Position numbers and translations under genes: made by a program. Below the pieces are notes generated by a model. That model searched no databases. It saw only the letters and a list, made by a program, of their open reading frames with translations, and was not told the DNA's origin. Shown here piece by piece: positions 1-11,596 of a stretch of DNA of 64,000 bases. How positions within the stretch are numbered: the stretch's first letter is position 1; each line of letters opens with the position of its first letter. The DNA is from Nereocystis luetkeana (lineage: Eukaryota > Sar > Phaeophyceae > Laminariales > Laminariaceae): assembly GCA_031213475.1 (NCBI GenBank), contig JARUPZ010000035.1, positions 529,501 through 593,500 on the forward strand. Direction: 5' to 3'.

Positions 1-30
1 AAGCGACGTATGCTGGGCAGCATCTTGTTC
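1..30 (+). repeat. Decayed copy of the first eIF4G exon edge (relic 1)
   Basis: Matches the start of the true exon at 254 (AAGCGACGTATGCTGGG), then diverges and runs into a poly-C tract. It is not open as an exon. With the copy at 150-195 this makes three acceptor-region copies in 300 bp. Confidence 0.65.
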
Positions 31-42
31 ACCCCCCCACCC

Positions 43-110
43 GTAGGAATACGCAGGCCTATGGTCGTACGGCTACGACCATGCATGATATCGAGTACAC
101 CCCCCGCCCC
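43..110 (+). repeat. Dispersed repeat family A, partial copy
   Basis: Contains CTATGGTCGTACGGCTACG and TATCGAGTACACCCCC, as in the longer copy at 1909-2135. It sits in an eIF4G intron. Confidence 0.7.
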
Positions 111-149
111 TCCCCACCGCCATCTACGTGCACGGCTTAATTATTTTTC

Positions 150-195
150 AATGTAGGTGAAGCGGCGCATGCTTTGGGTAACAGCCAGCTCACCC
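150..195 (+). repeat. Decayed copy of the first eIF4G exon edge (relic 2)
   Basis: A TAG acceptor followed by GTGAAGCGGCGCATGCT, matching the true acceptor plus exon start at 251-275 with a one-base insertion, then poly-C. The frame is lost after about ten codons, so it cannot replace the real exon. Confidence 0.65.
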
Positions 196-253
196 CCCCC
201 CCCCCCCCGCCTCCCCTCCATATACATGTAACGCCCTTTTTGTTCCCCTGCAG

Positions 254-3200
254 GTGAAGCGACGTATGCTGGGTAACATCCAGTTTATCGGCGAGCTGTT
301 CAAGAAGGGCGTGCTGAAGGAGGCGGTGATGAAGACGTGCGTTGAGCATCTACTGAACGCCAGCAAGGATGTTGACCCCGGCGGAAAGCTGAAGGGGCTC
401 AAGTTCATCAACAATGAAGTGGACGAGACTAACATCGAGGCAAGTTGCACCGTATAGCACGGATAAAAGCAGCGCCCCTAATCCTAGCGGTTGAGCCAAG
501 TCACCCAATCAACCATTTGTTAGAAATACGAGCCCTTTGTTGCGTAGACAGTGTGTCAACCATTTTCTCGAATGTGTGGTGAGTTCTGCTGGATTTATCT
601 GCCCGAGGCATGCAATAGTAGTACCAAGCGCTTCCGGGTTCCATCCATTTCGGGACGCACACACACACACCGGTGTCTCTGATGGGTTGGGTTGTTTAGT
701 TGTTTGCTCTATCCCCCCTCTTCCTCGCCGTTGTTGTTTCTTGTTTTGTTGTTGTTGTTGTGTTGTTTTTTCTTTTGTACTATATATGTATACATTTTTT
801 TTGGTCGTCCGATATCAGGAGGAGATACGAGAACACTATCAACATCTCTTTTGGTCTCTCCCTTTTGCTCGCATGGTTAGCAGTCGCCTTTGTTCACGTC
901 TTGATCTCTTCGTGATGCTTACATTGTTCCGGTTCCGGTTAATATTTTGTTTATTTGTCTTCGCTAGCACCTGTTGGTTGGTTCGGGGTATTTTTCTTGC
1001 TTATTTTTTCCTGTTTTACCATCTGTTTCTTTTTGGTTGTTGTCCGCCGTTGGTTACGATGCGGCCATGAAACGGACAGGCGCTGGGCAAGCTGATCCGC
1101 ACGATCGGGTCCACTCTCGACACGGATAAGAACACGGTGTACATGAAGGACATCTTCATTCTCCTCGACAAACACGCCAACAACAAGTCCATCAACTCCC
1201 GCATGAGGTTCATGATCAGGGACCTCGCTGAACTGAGGGTGAGAGAGCCGTTTTTTGTCGTAGTAGATACGATCGGGGGTTTTGCTCGCAGCTGCTGCTC
1301 CTGCTGCTGCTGCTGCTGCTGTTACTCTTTTGCGTAAGGATGACAAATGCGTCATCTGTGAGCCCGACCGATTGAGTAGTTGATGGTGAGCTTTCTCTGG
1401 TACGTGGGGTGCGCCTGGTCTTGATTTCATTGAGTTCGCTGTCACGATGTTTTGTGAAATAGGCCGATTCAGTTCTCCGCTCGAGGGGTTGGTGACTCTT
1501 TTTCCAAGCTTTTATGGGCAAAAGCCGTTCTCGCAAAATCGAACACCGTTCTGGGCGTAAAAACGTGGAGCGTGTGTGTACACGTCAATCTGCAGACGAA
1601 TCGGCCCCGTGTATTTCTGCCGAGAGGGATCAACCTGTTCAATATCGAAAAGACACCCTATATACCTGCCTCAGCGGTCAGGTGGAACATTTCGTCGAAA
1701 ACTCGCTACGATATTCTGCAAGCTGCGTGTGATACACGTGATATATATGTATATATATATTATATATTATATTGCGTCGACCTGTCCGACAACGTGCGGT
1801 ATGATGAGCTTCGACGTTGATCACTCAGAAAACATCCCCCCCCCCCCATTGCTGTCTCTGGAATTGCCCACACCGGAAGTTAAATTAACTCATTGAAGCT
1901 GTCATCCATATGCAAGTCCGCCTCACAAGCGGTTCTTAGTAGGATGCAGCTCACCCTTCATGCGACTCGCCGGACACCTCACGGCGCTTCGCGCTTGGTG
2001 CAAGCAATGTCTGCCTGGTGGGTGAAAACCCGACATGCTCCGTCCTGGCATTGTAGGGATGCGAGGGTCTATGGTCGTACGGCTGCGGCCATGCGTGAGA
2101 TCGAGTACATCTCTCCTATCGAGTACACCCCCCCCGTCCCGGAAGAGTAACCAAGGGAAAACAAGAATAAAAGGAAACCTATTGGGCTACAGTCAGTGGG
2201 TTTAACGTTGATCACTCATGAAAACTGCCTGAAGAGGTTGATCACACGTAAACATTCCCCTAAAAAAGAGGACCAAGGGAAACGATAACAATAATGAAAC
2301 CTATTGAACTGCAGTAGTCTATTGGACTACAGTAGTCTATTGGACGACAGTAGCTTTAATGTTCATCACTCGTAAACATTCCCTAGAAAGAAGAGAACGA
2401 AGGAAAACCAAAACCAAAAGGAAAACCCATGCACGAAGCCTAACAACTCCCTTCTGTGCCTTTTCGGTTCAATAACCTCCATATCTACGTTTATTGCTGT
2501 TCTTGCTCATTGATTTTTTATGTATTCATTTTTGTATCTGTTGAGTGTCACCGTGTACGTTCACAATGACTGACGCCCCCCCCCCCTCATTTTATGTTGC
2601 TGCTGTTGCTGGTTTTAACTTGTCTTTTTCGATGTCGGGTGCATTGTTTCCTTGTCGTCCGACGTAGTCGCACAAATGGATCCCCAGGCGCAAACAGGAC
2701 AAGGCAAAGACGCTGGATGACATCCGCAAAGAAGCGGAGGCAGACGCAGCGAAGGGGGGGCAAAATCAGTCAGGGTGCGTCACTGTTGTCACTTTCCTTT
2801 CTTTCTTTTTTTCCCCTCGCTCTCCTGATGTTTTTATTCTTGCTTTTTCGTGTTTTCGTTTTTTTTCTTGTTCTCCCTTTCGCTTTTTCCTTGTTCTTTG
2901 TCCTGTTTCCTTTTTTCCCTTTTTTTCCGGCGTTTTTTGCGGTGCTACTGCCTCCTTAATTTGCCTCTCCGACTTTTTTGGTTTACTCGGATCACAAGAA
3001 TATAGAAAATCGCTCCTGAAACTAGCTAGAAACGAAAAATGGCCCGGGGGAGGTAGAGCGGGTGTCTTCCCCCCCCCCCCCCCCCCCCGCCCGCCCGCGG
3101 AAGAAGTGTTTACAAGTGTTCGTGAACCTCTTGACTTTTTATTTCTATTTCTGTTCTTCTGATCGTTTATCACTGCGTACCTCAATTTAATGACCATTTA

Positions 3201-6200
3201 TATCAAGTATTAGTATACAATTGATCCTTATTTTTCGGACGAAAGGGATGTATGAGTATCGTAGGTGACTAGACTAAATAAAAAAATGACATTCTCCCTC
3301 CCCCCCCCCCCCCCCCCGCCCCCCTCCCTTATCTTCCCTCCCCTCCCCATGCCGTCATTGAAACCGCCTGCGCCGCTGCCTGGTCGAAAGGAGGGGAGGG
3401 CCTTCCCGCGGCGGGGGTGCGGGGGACTTCAGGGGGGGTGCGCCTCAGGACGCGCGGCAGAGCAGAAGGGACCGTGGCGGTCAACCAGACAGGTGCGTTA
3501 TTTGTTACCAGGTACATCGTATGGCGTTTTGTTCTGTGGTGTGGAATATGATAACATCGTATCGCATGATGTGTCATACGATGGCACGATGCGATATGAT
3601 GTCGCAAGGGACCGGGGCGGTGAAGCTGAGGGGTGCGTTATTTCGTTTTATGACATCGAATGGGAGGATTTTGTGTAATATGATTCCCGGCGGTACAAGC
3701 GAACAGTACGGATGACTTTGTACCAGGTACTATATTGGTATGACAATATCATACGTACCATGCATCTGATATCATTTACCAGACGCGTAATTTATCACAT
3801 GTAAGCACATCACTTATCATCGTAGCATGTCATGTAACACATACCTGGGACCTCGTACGTAGTATCACAACAGTCAAATAATATCATGTCATACGATACC
3901 ATCATACCATAAGATACCGTGCCTTATCCGTCCGATTTCTCCGACGCAACATCGGATAAAACGATACTGTCTCTCACATCGAATACACTACGTATAAAAT
4001 ATCGGACCCCCATGTCCTGAAAAAATCGGGCGAAACTAAAACTGCCTTTTGTCACCACGGTTATAGTTCCATACGTCGGACGCCCAGTGCTCCCCCCTCC
4101 CCCCCGAGAAAGCAGACGGGAATCAAATAAATGTCTTCTCACATCTGATACAACTATACTACAACTATACATGTCTGAAGTCGGACCCCCTATCCTCAAA
4201 ATATACGATAACCCCCTCCCTCCCCCCCTTCCCCCACGAAAAAACGCCTCTTTCAGATCCGAGAACTTCCGAGGGGGAGGTGCGGACCGAAGGCAGCCGC
4301 AAGGCATGGGCGGCGGCAGCAGCAGCGGCAGCGGTAGCGGTGGCCGAGACTCGAGAATGGCAGGAGGAGGAGCAGATGCCAACAGATCATCGGCTTCTCG
4401 CGGGGGACGTCTCGAGCAGCAGCTACAGCGCTCCGGGGGGGGGTCGTCCTTCCGGCGAGGAGACCAAGGAAACATGTCTGTTGGTGATGCGCGACGAGGA
4501 GGGGGGGGGGGTGGGGGGGGGGGTGTCGTCGAGAAGTGGTCCTCAGCAGTCGCCGTCGTCGTCGTCGGCGGCTGGGGGGGGAACGAGTGGGGGTGGGGCG
4601 GCTGGTGGACCTCCTGCGGTTGCAAGCGAGAAGCTGAAGAACAAGGTCAACGGGTTCATTAACGAGTATATTTCGGAGAAGGACAAGAAGGAGGCGCTGC
4701 AGGTGTGTGTTTTGCCCCTTTTATTGGTGGGTGTGGTGTTTAGTGAAAATACTTGTGCTGGTGGATGGACGAGTTGGTTAATGTGTACCAGATACGCAGT
4801 ACGTGGTAACAAGTTGGCTGGAAACTGCGAGGGATAACTATGAGTAGCATAGTGCATAGATTTTTCCTTCCAGCCAGCGTATCAGGAGGGAAAAACTAAA
4901 TACGAAAATACTAAAATGGCTCCGGCGCTCCCTCGTGTAACCCCCCCCGTACCTCCCTGCCCCCCCCCCCTCTACCGCCGTTATCCTTGAACTCCCGCGA
5001 GGGCCCATCGTGGGAACCATGACCACGAGTATCATAGAGAAGTGATCGAGGGCAATGCTGCTGAGAGACGTATTACTGTAGAGGACCGATACCATGTCCC
5101 CAAGAGTAACCATTGTATCTCTTGTCCTCCCCAACTTTTCTCTGTTGCCAAATACTATAAATGAACAATTGCCTGCGGCCCTCCCTCCGTCCCCGACCCT
5201 ACCCATACCCCCCTCCCCTGTTTTTGCTTATCGCCATTAGTCTTTCGATGAACTCCCAACCGGGCCCATCGTGGAGACCGTAGCAGCGGCCATCGTAGAT
5301 AAGGTTATCGATGGCAAGGCTGCCGAGAGGCCGGCGAGGGTGGAACTGCTCCGGTTCCTGGCGAGCGAGAAGCGCTTCAATGAGGAGGGTCTGGTAACGG
5401 CTCTCTTGCCCATAATCGAGTGTATCGAGGACACCGCGGTCGATGCCCCTAACGCGGAAATGTGAGTTTTAGTGGTGGGGGGGGGGGTTCGGTGCTGCGT
5501 GTGTATACGTGTACGTACGTACTGACTGGTACACATTCGTTTGTTAGTCTTATCTCCACCGCACCTGCCCCTCACGGGGGTCCGGTCGGGTCAACGTGCC
5601 CAAGCGCCAGTACCAACAGCAGCCTGTGCTGATGTTGCAACGGGAGCTATAGGTTAAATTGACACACGACACGAGAAATGTGGAAAGTGTGGTGAGCTTA
5701 CGCTTTCTTTTTACCAGTCCGCCGGAGGATGAACAAACAAACAAAACCAAAAAATCGTTTGTTTGTTGTTTCCCGTTGGCGGTTGGGTTTTGTGTTTGTT
5801 TTCACAAGTGCTTTTTTTTTATATGAGTCATTTGTGCTTTGTAGAGTTGTTCCACGTTCATATTTTACGTTTTTGTTCTTGTTTTGTCGTGAAAGCTACG
5901 GATGATATCGTATTTCACAAAGGTTGTACTCTGGTACATGTATATACCATGCTGGTATATGTACTTTTGCGAAGTTTTTAGCAATGTACGTTGTTCACTC
6001 TCTAACCGTTTCCGGTTGTTGCACGCCTCTTTTTTTCCGGTTGTGACCCAGACACCTGGGGTCGTGCCTTTCGGTGCTGATCTCTGAGAGGGCGTTGCGG
6101 TTCCCCTTGGTGATGGAGAATACGTGCAAGTACTGCCCTCGGGCAAAGTGCAAGATCTTCGCCAGCATTTTCAAGGTGCCGAGGGGCGGAGGAGGGAGCG

Positions 6201-9200
6201 TTTGCTCGTGTGTCCGTGTGTGTGCGTGTTTTTTTTTCTTGACATGAGTTTTTGTCAAACGGGGAGGAGGGAGCGTTTGTGTGTTGGTGTGTTCGTTTCG
6301 TTGGTATGTTGTCGTTTGTCGATGTTGTGGTCCAGTAGTTGGTCATGTGTTCTTTCTCTTGCGCCTCTGCCACAGGTCCTTTTTTGTGACAACTGTTGGT
6401 GGGTTGATTGATACCATGTGTCTGCCTCTACTTTCTAGCCGTTGGCTCCCTTCTACCGGTCGTCTTTTCTTTTTAACGGTTGCCTTCCTTCCAATTACTT
6501 GGCTTCCTTCTACCGGTTGAACGTGATGTTACCGTTGGCATCCTTCCCAATGGTTTGGCTTCCTTGTATCGGTTGGCTTTCTTCCACCCAGTGGCTCCAT
6601 TCTACCCATTTGCTTACTTTTATTCGTTGGCTCCCGCCTATGCGTGGGCTCCTTGTATCCGTTGGCTATCTGTCAGTTGGCCTCGCTTCAACTATTGGCT
6701 TTCTGACCGTACCCGTTCACTTTCTTCGAACCGTTGACTTTTTTTTTTTCTCTGTGGTTATGTTGGCAGAACATGCTGTTGACGGCCGCTGCCCCTGGCG
6801 TGCGGGATACCATGGAGGCCCAGGGCTTCGAACTCCCCAAGATTTTCGTTCACAAGACGGAAGCCATCGTGTTTTTGGAGGAGAACGGACTGTGGATCCT
6901 GCAGCCTGGCCTGTGGGTCATGACCAACGCCGAGCCCAAGCTACAGGTTGGAAACTTGTAGGATTTGTATGATTTGTACGAGTTGTATGAATTGTATGAA
7001 TTCACTCCACACCTTGGACAAATCACCCACAGATCACTCCCACGCAATGATGTGAGATATGTCAGGGCAGATAGGAGATCCCTGATTGATCTGCGATGAT
7101 CTGGATTTCGTTGCCTGGTGGAAGCCGTATGTAATTGATCTGCAGCATCTGCAGTAGTTTTTTCTGTGCTGGATCTGGATTCGTGGTATATGTAGTAGAC
7201 GGATCCTGCACAACCTGTCCTAACGACAGACGTTGGGATCCGAATGATATACGTAGATCATGGTCGATCCGATGTGTGGAGTGCGTGAGTTGTATGGCTT
7301 GGATGGCATATGGATGACCTGACTTGACATGTACGCGCCACGTTTTTTGTTGTGTTTACAGCTGTCACTTTCGCGTTCCAGCTGAACTTGTGTGGGAAGT
7401 TTATCCTCGGCGATGTTGTGGACAAAAAGTGGTGTCTTGCATGATTTGTATAATTTGTATGATGACCCGACTGGTATCCCCGGTGATTTTTCATGACTCA
7501 ACCGACTTGTGTTTTGATTTTTTTCTTTCTTCTTTTTTGTGATTTTGTTCGTATGACTTGGCGGACATGGATGACGTGCATGGCTTGTGTGAGGTGTACT
7601 TCGAAATGTGACTCTGGCTTTATTTTAGGTAATTTGTACCTGGTATGATTTTATGTGATACAAATGATTTTTATGTGATACACATGATTGGGATGATGTG
7701 CTTGAATAACTCGTATGATGACATCGTGTCTCATCATTTTTATATTTTGCAAAAAAATAATCCGCAGTCTTTTTACTACCATAATTTAGTTGATTTCACT
7801 TATCCCTACCCCAAATATACATGTAATCTCGTCCACCCCTACAAGCGTACTATACCTGGTATGTGCATGGACGGTCCACGTTTTTTTTTTTTTCACATTT
7901 TTTTGCGAAATTAATCAATCACCAGCCCCCCCCCCCTTCTACAAAAAGTGAAAAATATTACATCAACTCCCTCCTTTCTTTTCATGCCCTTCTAGTTATT
8001 GTAGTTGCTCAGACAAGCGAGATTTCGGTCTTTATTTTGTTGATGCGAACTTGAACGATATCCAACCCCCCTATCCTGGACCCTCGTATAGTATATCTTC
8101 ACATGGACAATATTATATCTGTGATCTGACCGACGTGACTGGCCCGAACAGCTTGTTTGACCTGACTCTTATGACTTGGCTGGCCTGACTGTTTTACGCC
8201 CATGACTTCCAATGCCCACAAGCGGACCTGACTTACTTGAATTACTGCCCTCCCCCCATTCGTCCCAGCCGGGAGGAGGAAATAGATGCACAGATGTGCC
8301 CGTGTGGCAAAGCAATAGAGTAGAACTCACATAGCAGGAGAATGTGAAATATACAAGGAGGAACGGGGAGTGTTATTGTTGGAAGAGATGAGGGAAATAG
8401 ACGAAAGCGACTTGGAGGAGTTTGATACGCTAGATATGAGCGAAAAAGCGATCGCTATCCTAGGAGATAGATGGTGGCCACAGGCGGCCAAGCAGGAAGG
8501 GGACAAGACTATTAATAGCAAAAGAAACAGTGTAATATATGGAAACAACGTAATGCGCCCAATTGTTGGAGGTGTCTCTATTAGGAGTAGGAACGGTGCT
8601 CCGTCTCGACAGGGATGCGTGGTCAAGTGACAAAGGCAAGCAACAAATGAGTGCGCCCCCTTCCCCCCCCCTCCTCCCTCCTCCCTCTCAAATATAACGC
8701 GACGGAATTCTGATTTTTTTTCCCTACGTTACAGAAAGCTTCGGAAAGGCCAGGATTCTTGTCTTGGGCGCGGGAGAACGTTCCCGCCGACTTAAGACAG
8801 GACGGCGTCTTTGCGGAGATATTGACGAAAATTCTGCTTGTGGCCGACAAGGATGATGCACCTTCCTCATATACGCTGGGGGCTGTGGAGTGGGCTTGCA
8901 AGGGCGGCCCTGACCTGCAAAAGGGATGTTTGTGGGGCGTGTACAATTACTACGTTCCCTCAAGTGAGTTGTTGTTTCGGTGTGGGCGGGGGGGTTACTC
9001 ATATCATGCGTGCCCGTAATCGTACGTATGCTCATAGACCCTCGCATCCCTACAGTGAATGTCGGGACAGCACGCACGTGTGTGTGTTTTTTCTTCACAT
9101 TAAACCGTTCTTTCTACCCGTCGACATCCAGCACAACCAGTGTCCGTGCCGATTCTTCAATCCTAGAAGAGATACAAGTTCTGTGGTCACAAAACTACGC

Positions 9201-11596
9201 CACAGAGATACTACGTTGCCACGTGTGCAGTGTGCACTGCAGCACGCACGTCGGGGGGGAGGGTGCTTCTGGTTTGGTTGTTGTTTTCTTTGTTTTTTTA
9301 TGCGATGGTGTTTGGGGGGGTGATGTTGCTGTGGTTGTTTTTTTTTGTTTTCGTGGTATGGTTGGCTCCTCGCCATTGTGGTTGTTGTGGTGGTGACTTA
9401 TGTTGCTGTTGATTCTGCTCCTGCTGTCGGTTCTCCCGGTTCTTGAACTCGATACGACATTTGATCCGATCTTGAGGTCTGATCGCGATTTTGATGTTGG
9501 TTCTTGATCTTGACACGATCTTGAGATGCCATGTACGACCTTGATGCGACCTCGACCTAGATGATGCGATCTCAGTAAAATAACATATGATCTTGATACG
9601 ATCTTGAGATGTGGTATTTGTGCAATCTTGAGATATGATCTTGAGGCGATCTTGAGAGATGATCTTGATGCGATCTTGATGCGATCTTGAGAGATGGTCT
9701 TGATGCGATCTTGAGATATGATCTTGATGCGATCTTAATGTCGGTCGCGCTCTTGGTACCGTATCCATTTTGGATTGCAGAGGAAAAACTGACTGTAGAA
9801 AAGGTCATCCTTCTCATAGCCGTTGGTCATAGTCGTACCCATGTCATGATGAGTCTGATGGTGCGGATAAGTATGATTGGTGTAATAAAACGGCAAATCA
9901 TCTACGGAGATTGCGGCGGGATCTACGTGCTCCCCGAATAGGTTGGGGTAAATAACAGTTCCTTGGATCCATTTTACAGGGTCCTGGGACAGAGGGATGA
10001 TAGGGCCCTTCGCTCACTTTTATAATTTTATGCGACTTCGCGCGTTTAGCACTTCAGGGCGTGTCTTAACTCCCATCAAAAGAGCATGGGAACGAATGGA
10101 ACGGAACGAGGCTGCTCGTGGTCGTTCGTTCCGTTCCTATCTAAATAAACGTGTTTGGGTCCATGAAGAATCCTGGGCCTCGCCTCGCCAGCCGAATCGG
10201 CACGAACGGTATATTTTGCCCATGCCACGGCCAATTGGTGTCCGCATCCATCTTCGGTGGTGTCTATCTACATCAAATCATCTGCTATTTGTTCCCGTTC
10301 GGTCGGGCCGAACGGTCCTCCCAAACAAAAAGGGGTGCAGCACTTCTCCTTCCTCTTCCTAGAATATGCTGTTTTTATCGGGCTGCACTGAATCTTCGTT
10401 TCCCACAATCAATCAACATCAATTCATGCGGCAAATAATATTCCATTCGGTTCGTTCCGATGCTCTCTGGGGGGGGGGGTTAAGACACACCCTCTCTGTC
10501 GCTTAAACATGTACATACACGCCTCTGATTCCAAGTAATCTGTCCCTGAAACGGGATTGCAGTCGTGAAGGGGTTCAAAAAATATGATAGCATCGGCCGC
10601 TTTTTCGCCGGAGCAAGAAGAATTTGGTGCCGGAACTGCAATGCAACTAGCTAGTCCTACGAGTGTATATGTACGGTCGAAGCATCATGCCCCACTCGCG
10701 TTGCCATTACATACGCGGTTGCGCTACGAGTGGACGGCTGATGAGAATGCTGGTAGACTGTTGATGAGACAGCTCGTGGATTGTTAATGAGGCCATTCGT
10801 AGACGGCTCTGGTGAGGCTACTCATTAGTATGACTGTTGATTATATCGACCGCTCGCACTGCTGCTATGCGGTCACACTACTCGTAGACGGTTGGGCTGA
10901 TGAAACCGCTCGTAGGCTGTTTGTTGATGAGACTACTCGTAGAGTGTTGATGGGACCAGTCGTAGGTTGTTGATGATTTCGACCTGTCGTCGGCGCCTCG
11001 CGAGACTACTGGTATGCAGCTGGCAAGACTACTCGGACGGCCAAAAACGAAATAGTGAGGCTACTCGTACACGGCTGCATGAGACCGACCAGTTGTAGAC
11101 TTCTCACTAAAATTATCATGTGTTTTGGACGCTGTCTCTGGTTGCCAGGAGGATTTCAAACGTACAAAACCTATGCTTGGTTTTGATCTTGAACGTAAAC
11201 TCTCCTTAAAAGATGCTTGAATTTGAAATCGATGATGAAACACCAGCGAATTTGAATTTGTATTTAGCCCGCACTTGCATTTGCACGTCACCTTGCCTTT
11301 GTCCTTTGGGAACTAAACCTGTCGTCCGTTGCCTCTGCCTTTGCCCTTTTTTCCCCCCTCGCCCCGCGCCCCACCGACCCCCGGGCCCACCAGAGCCAAC
11401 AGAGCCAACAGAGCCAACAGACCCCATGTCGGAAGCCTCTGGAGACGCTTTGGTACATGCTTTCGAAAGGCTACTGACAAAAAACATCGTGGCCAAGGCC
11501 GTGCTCGCGGCGTGGCACCAGCAGCACCAATCTAAGGAGAAACAATCCCTCACCGCTGCAGCCGAGGCTTTCTTTAAGAAGCACGTGCTGGCCTGA
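254..11596 (+). CDS. eIF4G-like translation initiation scaffold, C-terminal part (MIF4G-MA3-W2)
   Basis: Scaffold of the cap-binding complex; MIF4G binds eIF4A, MA3 modulates it. The 5' part lies outside the window. Exons read here: 254-439, 1080-1238, 2668-2774, 3391-3492, 4257-4702, 5241-5461, 6052-6175, 6770-6946, 8735-8963, 11421-11596. Exons 1-3 give the end of MIF4G: helices around KRRMLGNIQFIGELFKK and SRMRFMIRDLAELR, then the typical WIPRR and KTLDDIRKEAE. Exons 4-5 are an RGG-rich linker; MA3 starts at KLKNKVNGFINEY and runs through exon 7. Exons 8-10 resemble the W2/eIF5C-type end and stop at TGA 11594-11596. All junction phases match (0,0,2,2,0,2,0,0,1). The exons total 1927 nt, i.e. 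642 codons plus one base, the excess lying in the G-tract near 4498-4530. Intron 1 uses a GC donor (440-441). eIF4G paralogue or p97-like assignment is open; family call is firm. Confidence 0.85.
1909..2135 (+). repeat. Dispersed repeat family A, fullest copy
   Basis: About 227 bp. Landmarks are ATATGCAAGTCCGCC, AGGATGCAGCTCACCC, TGTAGGGATGCGAGGGTCTA and GAGATCGAGTACA. The reverse complement of 60865-61080 follows it nearly end to end. No coding or TIR signature is visible. It lies in an eIF4G intron. Nature unknown; a short non-autonomous element is possible. Confidence 0.8.
3603..3645 (+). repeat. Decayed copy of an eIF4G exon end and donor
   Basis: AAGGGACCGGGGCGGT followed by GGTGCGTTATTT repeats the end of the exon at 3467-3492 and its donor (AAGGGACCGTGGCGGT, GGTGCGTTATTT). 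This copy lies downstream of the exon. It could be an alternative short exon, but no acceptor is evident. Confidence 0.55.
4980..5080 (+). repeat. Decayed copy of the MA3 exon start inside the preceding intron
   Basis: The stretch GAACTCCCGCGAGGGCCCAT and the following ~70 bases parallel the true exon at 5247-5325 (GAACTCCCAACCGGGCCCAT), including GGCAATGCTGCTGAGAG versus GGCAAGGCTGCCGAGAG. Substitutions and indels break the frame. It lies about 260 bases upstream of the functional acceptor. Confidence 0.75.
6430..6740 (+). repeat. Degenerate minisatellite in eIF4G intron
   Basis: Roughly 20-base units built on TTGGCTTCCTTCTACCGG, strongly diverged, filling the intron before the exon at 6770. 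Confidence 0.6.
7140..7270 (+). repeat. Dispersed repeat family D, diverged copy
   Basis: GGATCCTGCACAACCTGTCC plus surrounding GATC-rich text matches the better copies at 56500-56632 and 61960-62185. Intron-located. Confidence 0.45.
8262..8640 (+). pseudogene. LINE-type retrotransposon 3' end fragment in eIF4G intron
   Basis: Translation gives a CPCGKAIE finger start, then after a frameshift THIAGECEIYKEERGV (C-H-C pattern), an acidic helix with EEMREIDESDLEEF, and GDRWWPQAAKQEGDK to near CVVK. This is the layout of the C-terminal zinc-knuckle tail of non-LTR reverse transcriptases. About two bases are missing near 8320, so it is dead. The reverse transcriptase itself is absent, consistent with 5' truncation on insertion. 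Family-level assignment is from memory of such tails. Confidence 0.6.
9003..9070 (-). repeat. Dispersed repeat family A, partial copy
   Basis: Contains CATAGACCCTCGCATCCCTA, the reverse complement of the family A core, directly after the exon ending at 8963. Confidence 0.7.
9100..9250 (+). repeat. Dispersed repeat family C, copy 1
   Basis: Shares GACATCCAGCACAACCAG, CCGTGCCGATTCTTCAA and the following ~90 bases with 24015-24190. Same orientation. Located in the last eIF4G intron. No coding capacity seen. Confidence 0.7.
9440..9745 (+). repeat. Minisatellite, GATCTTGATGCGATCTTGAG units
   Basis: About 300 bp of 9-20-base units alternating GATCTTGAT and GCGATCTTGAG in the last eIF4G intron. 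Confidence 0.8.
10533..10578. mobile_element. MITE family B, half copy in eIF4G intron
   Basis: CTGTCCCTGAAACGGGATTG then CAGTCGTGAAGGGGTT is the right half of the unit. Confidence 0.55.
10735..11090 (+). repeat. Degenerate minisatellite in last eIF4G intron
   Basis: Irregular units around ACTACTCGTAGACGG and TTGATGAGAC repeated about ten times up to the start of the region preceding the last exon. Confidence 0.6.
11390..11425 (+). promoter_or_regulatory. Four tandem 9-base splice acceptors at last eIF4G exon
   Basis: AGCCAACAG is repeated three times after CACCAG, so four AG acceptors are spaced nine bases apart, all in the same phase. The most downstream (exon from 11421) was chosen because it joins phase 1 to the codon for Asn before PMSEAS. 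Use of an upstream one would only add EPT-type tripeptides. Confidence 0.5.

Noticed and set aside
3924-4625. 233-residue minus-strand Pro-rich frame
   Set aside because: Shadow of the RGG linker exon of the eIF4G-like gene and upstream poly-C.
8370-8630. An eIF4G exon
   Set aside because: Text matches a LINE C-terminal tail with a frameshift, and neighbouring eIF4G exons join in phase without it.
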